A stretch of DNA of 64,000 bases from JBOHRE01 sp050732635 (GTDB lineage Bacteria > Gemmatimonadota > Gemmatimonadetes > Longimicrobiales > RSA9): the NCBI GenBank assembly GCA_050732635.1, contig JBOHRE010000002.1, positions 23,437 through 87,436 on the forward strand. The letters run 5' to 3'. Under the pieces are notes generated by a model. It saw only the letters and a list, made by a program, of their open reading frames with translations, ran no database searches and was not told where the DNA came from. This document shows, one piece after another, positions 62,829-64,000 of the stretch. Both the position numbers and the translations under genes were made by a program. Position 1 is the first letter of the stretch, and every line of letters starts with the position of its first letter.

Positions 62829-64000
62829 ATGAGCAGGACCGCGCTGGCGCGGACGTACCGCCCTCGGCGCTTTTCCGAGCTATCCCGCCAGGAACACGTC
62901 GCCGAAACGCTGAAAGCCGCGGTCTCCAAGGGCCGCGTGGCGCACGCGTACCTGTTCTGTGGGCCGCGCGGGGTCGGTAAGACGACGGCCGCGCGCGTGC
63001 TCGCCATGGCCTTGAATTGCCCGAACCGCCGCGGCGATGGCGAGCCGTGCGGCAGCTGCGAATCGTGCGAGCGGATCTGGAGCGGCCGTACGTCCCTGGA
63101 TGTGATCGAGATCGACGCCGCGTCGAACCGAGGTGTCGATGATGCGCGCGAGCTCCGCGAGCGCGCGATGTACGCGCCGACCGATGAGCGCGGCTACAAG
63201 GTTTATATCATCGATGAAGCGCACATGCTCACGCGCGAGGCGTGGAATGCGCTGCTGAAGATTCTCGAGGAGCCGCCGCCGCGTGTCATCTTTGTATTCG
63301 CCACAACCGAGCCGCAGAAGATCCAGCAGGCGGCACCGCCGATCCTGTCGCGCTGCCAGCGTTTCGATTTTCGGCGGATCGGCGTCAGTGCCATTGTCGA
63401 CAGGTTGCGCGAAGTGCTCGAACAAGAGGGGGTGGCGGCGGAAGAGCAGGCGCTCGTCGCGATCGCGCGGCGCGCCGAAGGTGGGCTGCGGGACGCGTTG
63501 TCGCTGCTCGACCAGGTGCTCTCGGTCGCCGAAGACCGGCTTGTCGCCGCCGAGGTGGAACGACTGCTCGGCGTGGTGGGCGAGGAGCTGTATGTCGAGC
63601 TGTTCGACCTGTTGGCCGACGGGCGCGACGCCCAGGTCTTTCGCTTCGTTCAGCACCTCGTCGACGAAGGCTACGACCTGACCGAATTCTATCGCGGGCT
63701 GGCCGACGCGATCCGGCTGCGGCTGATGGCGCGCTTGGAGGGTGAGGACGCGATCGAGGCGCGTGACGATCTGCGAGAGGCGATCCGCGCGCAGGCCGCG
63801 CGCTTCGCCACCGGCGACCTGCTGCGCATGCTGAGCCAGGTCGCCGAGCTGGATGTCGACGGCCGCTTTCGCAAGAGCGGCAGCCCGCGGATCCTGCTGG
63901 AGACACTGTTGCTGCGCTTCGCCCACCTCGACCGCACGGTGGAGCTCGAGGAGCTGATTCGGGCCGTCCAGGGCGGCGCCGCGGCCGCGGAGCCCCGGCC
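62829..64000 (+). CDS. dnaX: DNA polymerase III subunits gamma/tau (3' end outside window)
   Basis: The first 390 or so residues of the clamp-loader ATPase. ARTYRPRRFSELSRQEHVAE begins the protein; Walker A FCGPRGVGKTTAARVLAMAL, the zinc module with four Cys (LNCPNRRGDGEPCGSCESCE), ASNRGVDDARELRE, Walker B VYIIDEAHMLTREAWNALLK, sensor 1 FATTEPQKI and the Arg-finger SRC motif (PPILSRCQRF) are all present, as are the collar helices. The frame is open to the window edge, so the C-terminal tau domain and any gamma frameshift site cannot be judged. ATG at 62829 lacks a strong ribosome-binding site. Confidence 0.95.
   Translation, partial: MSRTALARTYRPRRFSELSRQEHVAETLKAAVSKGRVAHAYLFCGPRGVGKTTAARVLAMALNCPNRRGDGEPCGSCESCERIWSGRTSLDVIEIDAASNRGVDDARELRERAMYAPTDERGYKVYIIDEAHMLTREAWNALLKILEEPPPRVIFVFATTEPQKIQQAAPPILSRCQRFDFRRIGVSAIVDRLREVLEQEGVAAEEQALVAIARRAEGGLRDALSLLDQVLSVAEDRLVAAEVERLLGVVGEELYVELFDLLADGRDAQVFRFVQHLVDEGYDLTEFYRGLADAIRLRLMARLEGEDAIEARDDLREAIRAQAARFATGDLLRMLSQVAELDVDGRFRKSGSPRILLETLLLRFAHLDRTVELEELIRAVQGGAAAAEPR

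Overview
The window is high-GC bacterial chromosome, tightly packed, with many 4-base start/stop overlaps, frequent GTG and TTG starts, and almost no intergenic space. Nothing looks recently acquired: I saw no insertion sequence, phage gene, CRISPR array or rRNA. Gene content (subtilase with a FlgD-like tail, ubiD/ubiA/ubiX cluster, SPOR protein beside smc, potassium-dependent type of membrane pyrophosphatase) suggests a Gram-negative-type, menaquinone-using bacterium. My best guess is Gemmatimonadota; this is an inference from style and content, not a marker-gene result.

Layout. 1-516: 3' part of an ECF sigma factor on the minus strand. 649-10041, mostly plus: menaquinone methyltransferase, a secreted M24 peptidase, a cupredoxin lipoprotein, a minus-strand EamA exporter, an ABC-2 exporter pair, then ubiD-ubiA-ubiX and a YfcE-type phosphoesterase. 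10050-15566, minus: trans-sulfuration enzyme, M48 peptidase, purD, fpg and a shortened UvrC-like protein. 15610-24763, plus: hydrolase, glmM, glmS, dtd, maf, glpK, a LOG-like protein, two small proteins and threonine aldolase. 24883-31643: recA with a strong terminator, alaS, gmhA, ferritin-like protein, SDR and nadE. 31649-42129: cca, ZIP transporter, rarA, LEA14-like lipoprotein, hflX, DUF2520 protein, pdxJ, an HPt-like proline-rich protein, a flippase-like membrane protein and ispE.

42175-52457 is translation-heavy: tRNA-Gln(TTG), an unknown protein with a duplicated domain, prs-rplY-pth, hppA, M20 peptidase, ychF, then rpsF-rpsR-DUF2232-rplI-rsfS. 52611-64000: SPOR-domain protein, smc, subtilase, metallo-beta-lactamase-fold protein, aroF, yraN, a minus-strand pair (CoA-binding protein and a small HTH-like protein), the SRP RNA and the start of dnaX, which runs off the window.

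A coherent set of sigma-70-type promoters can be read by eye (TTGNNN or TAGACG, 17-18 bases, TANNNT) before menG, ubiD, glmM, tRNA-Gln, prs, rpsF, aroF, ffs and dnaX. Two of them sit so close to the ATG that the mRNA would be almost leaderless. No complete undescribed system is evident. The best candidates for new biology are the histidine-less HPt-like protein, the duplicated-domain protein after the tRNA, the SPOR protein with a ParA-like but P-loop-less N-terminus, the odd hflX start and the SRP RNA apical loop.
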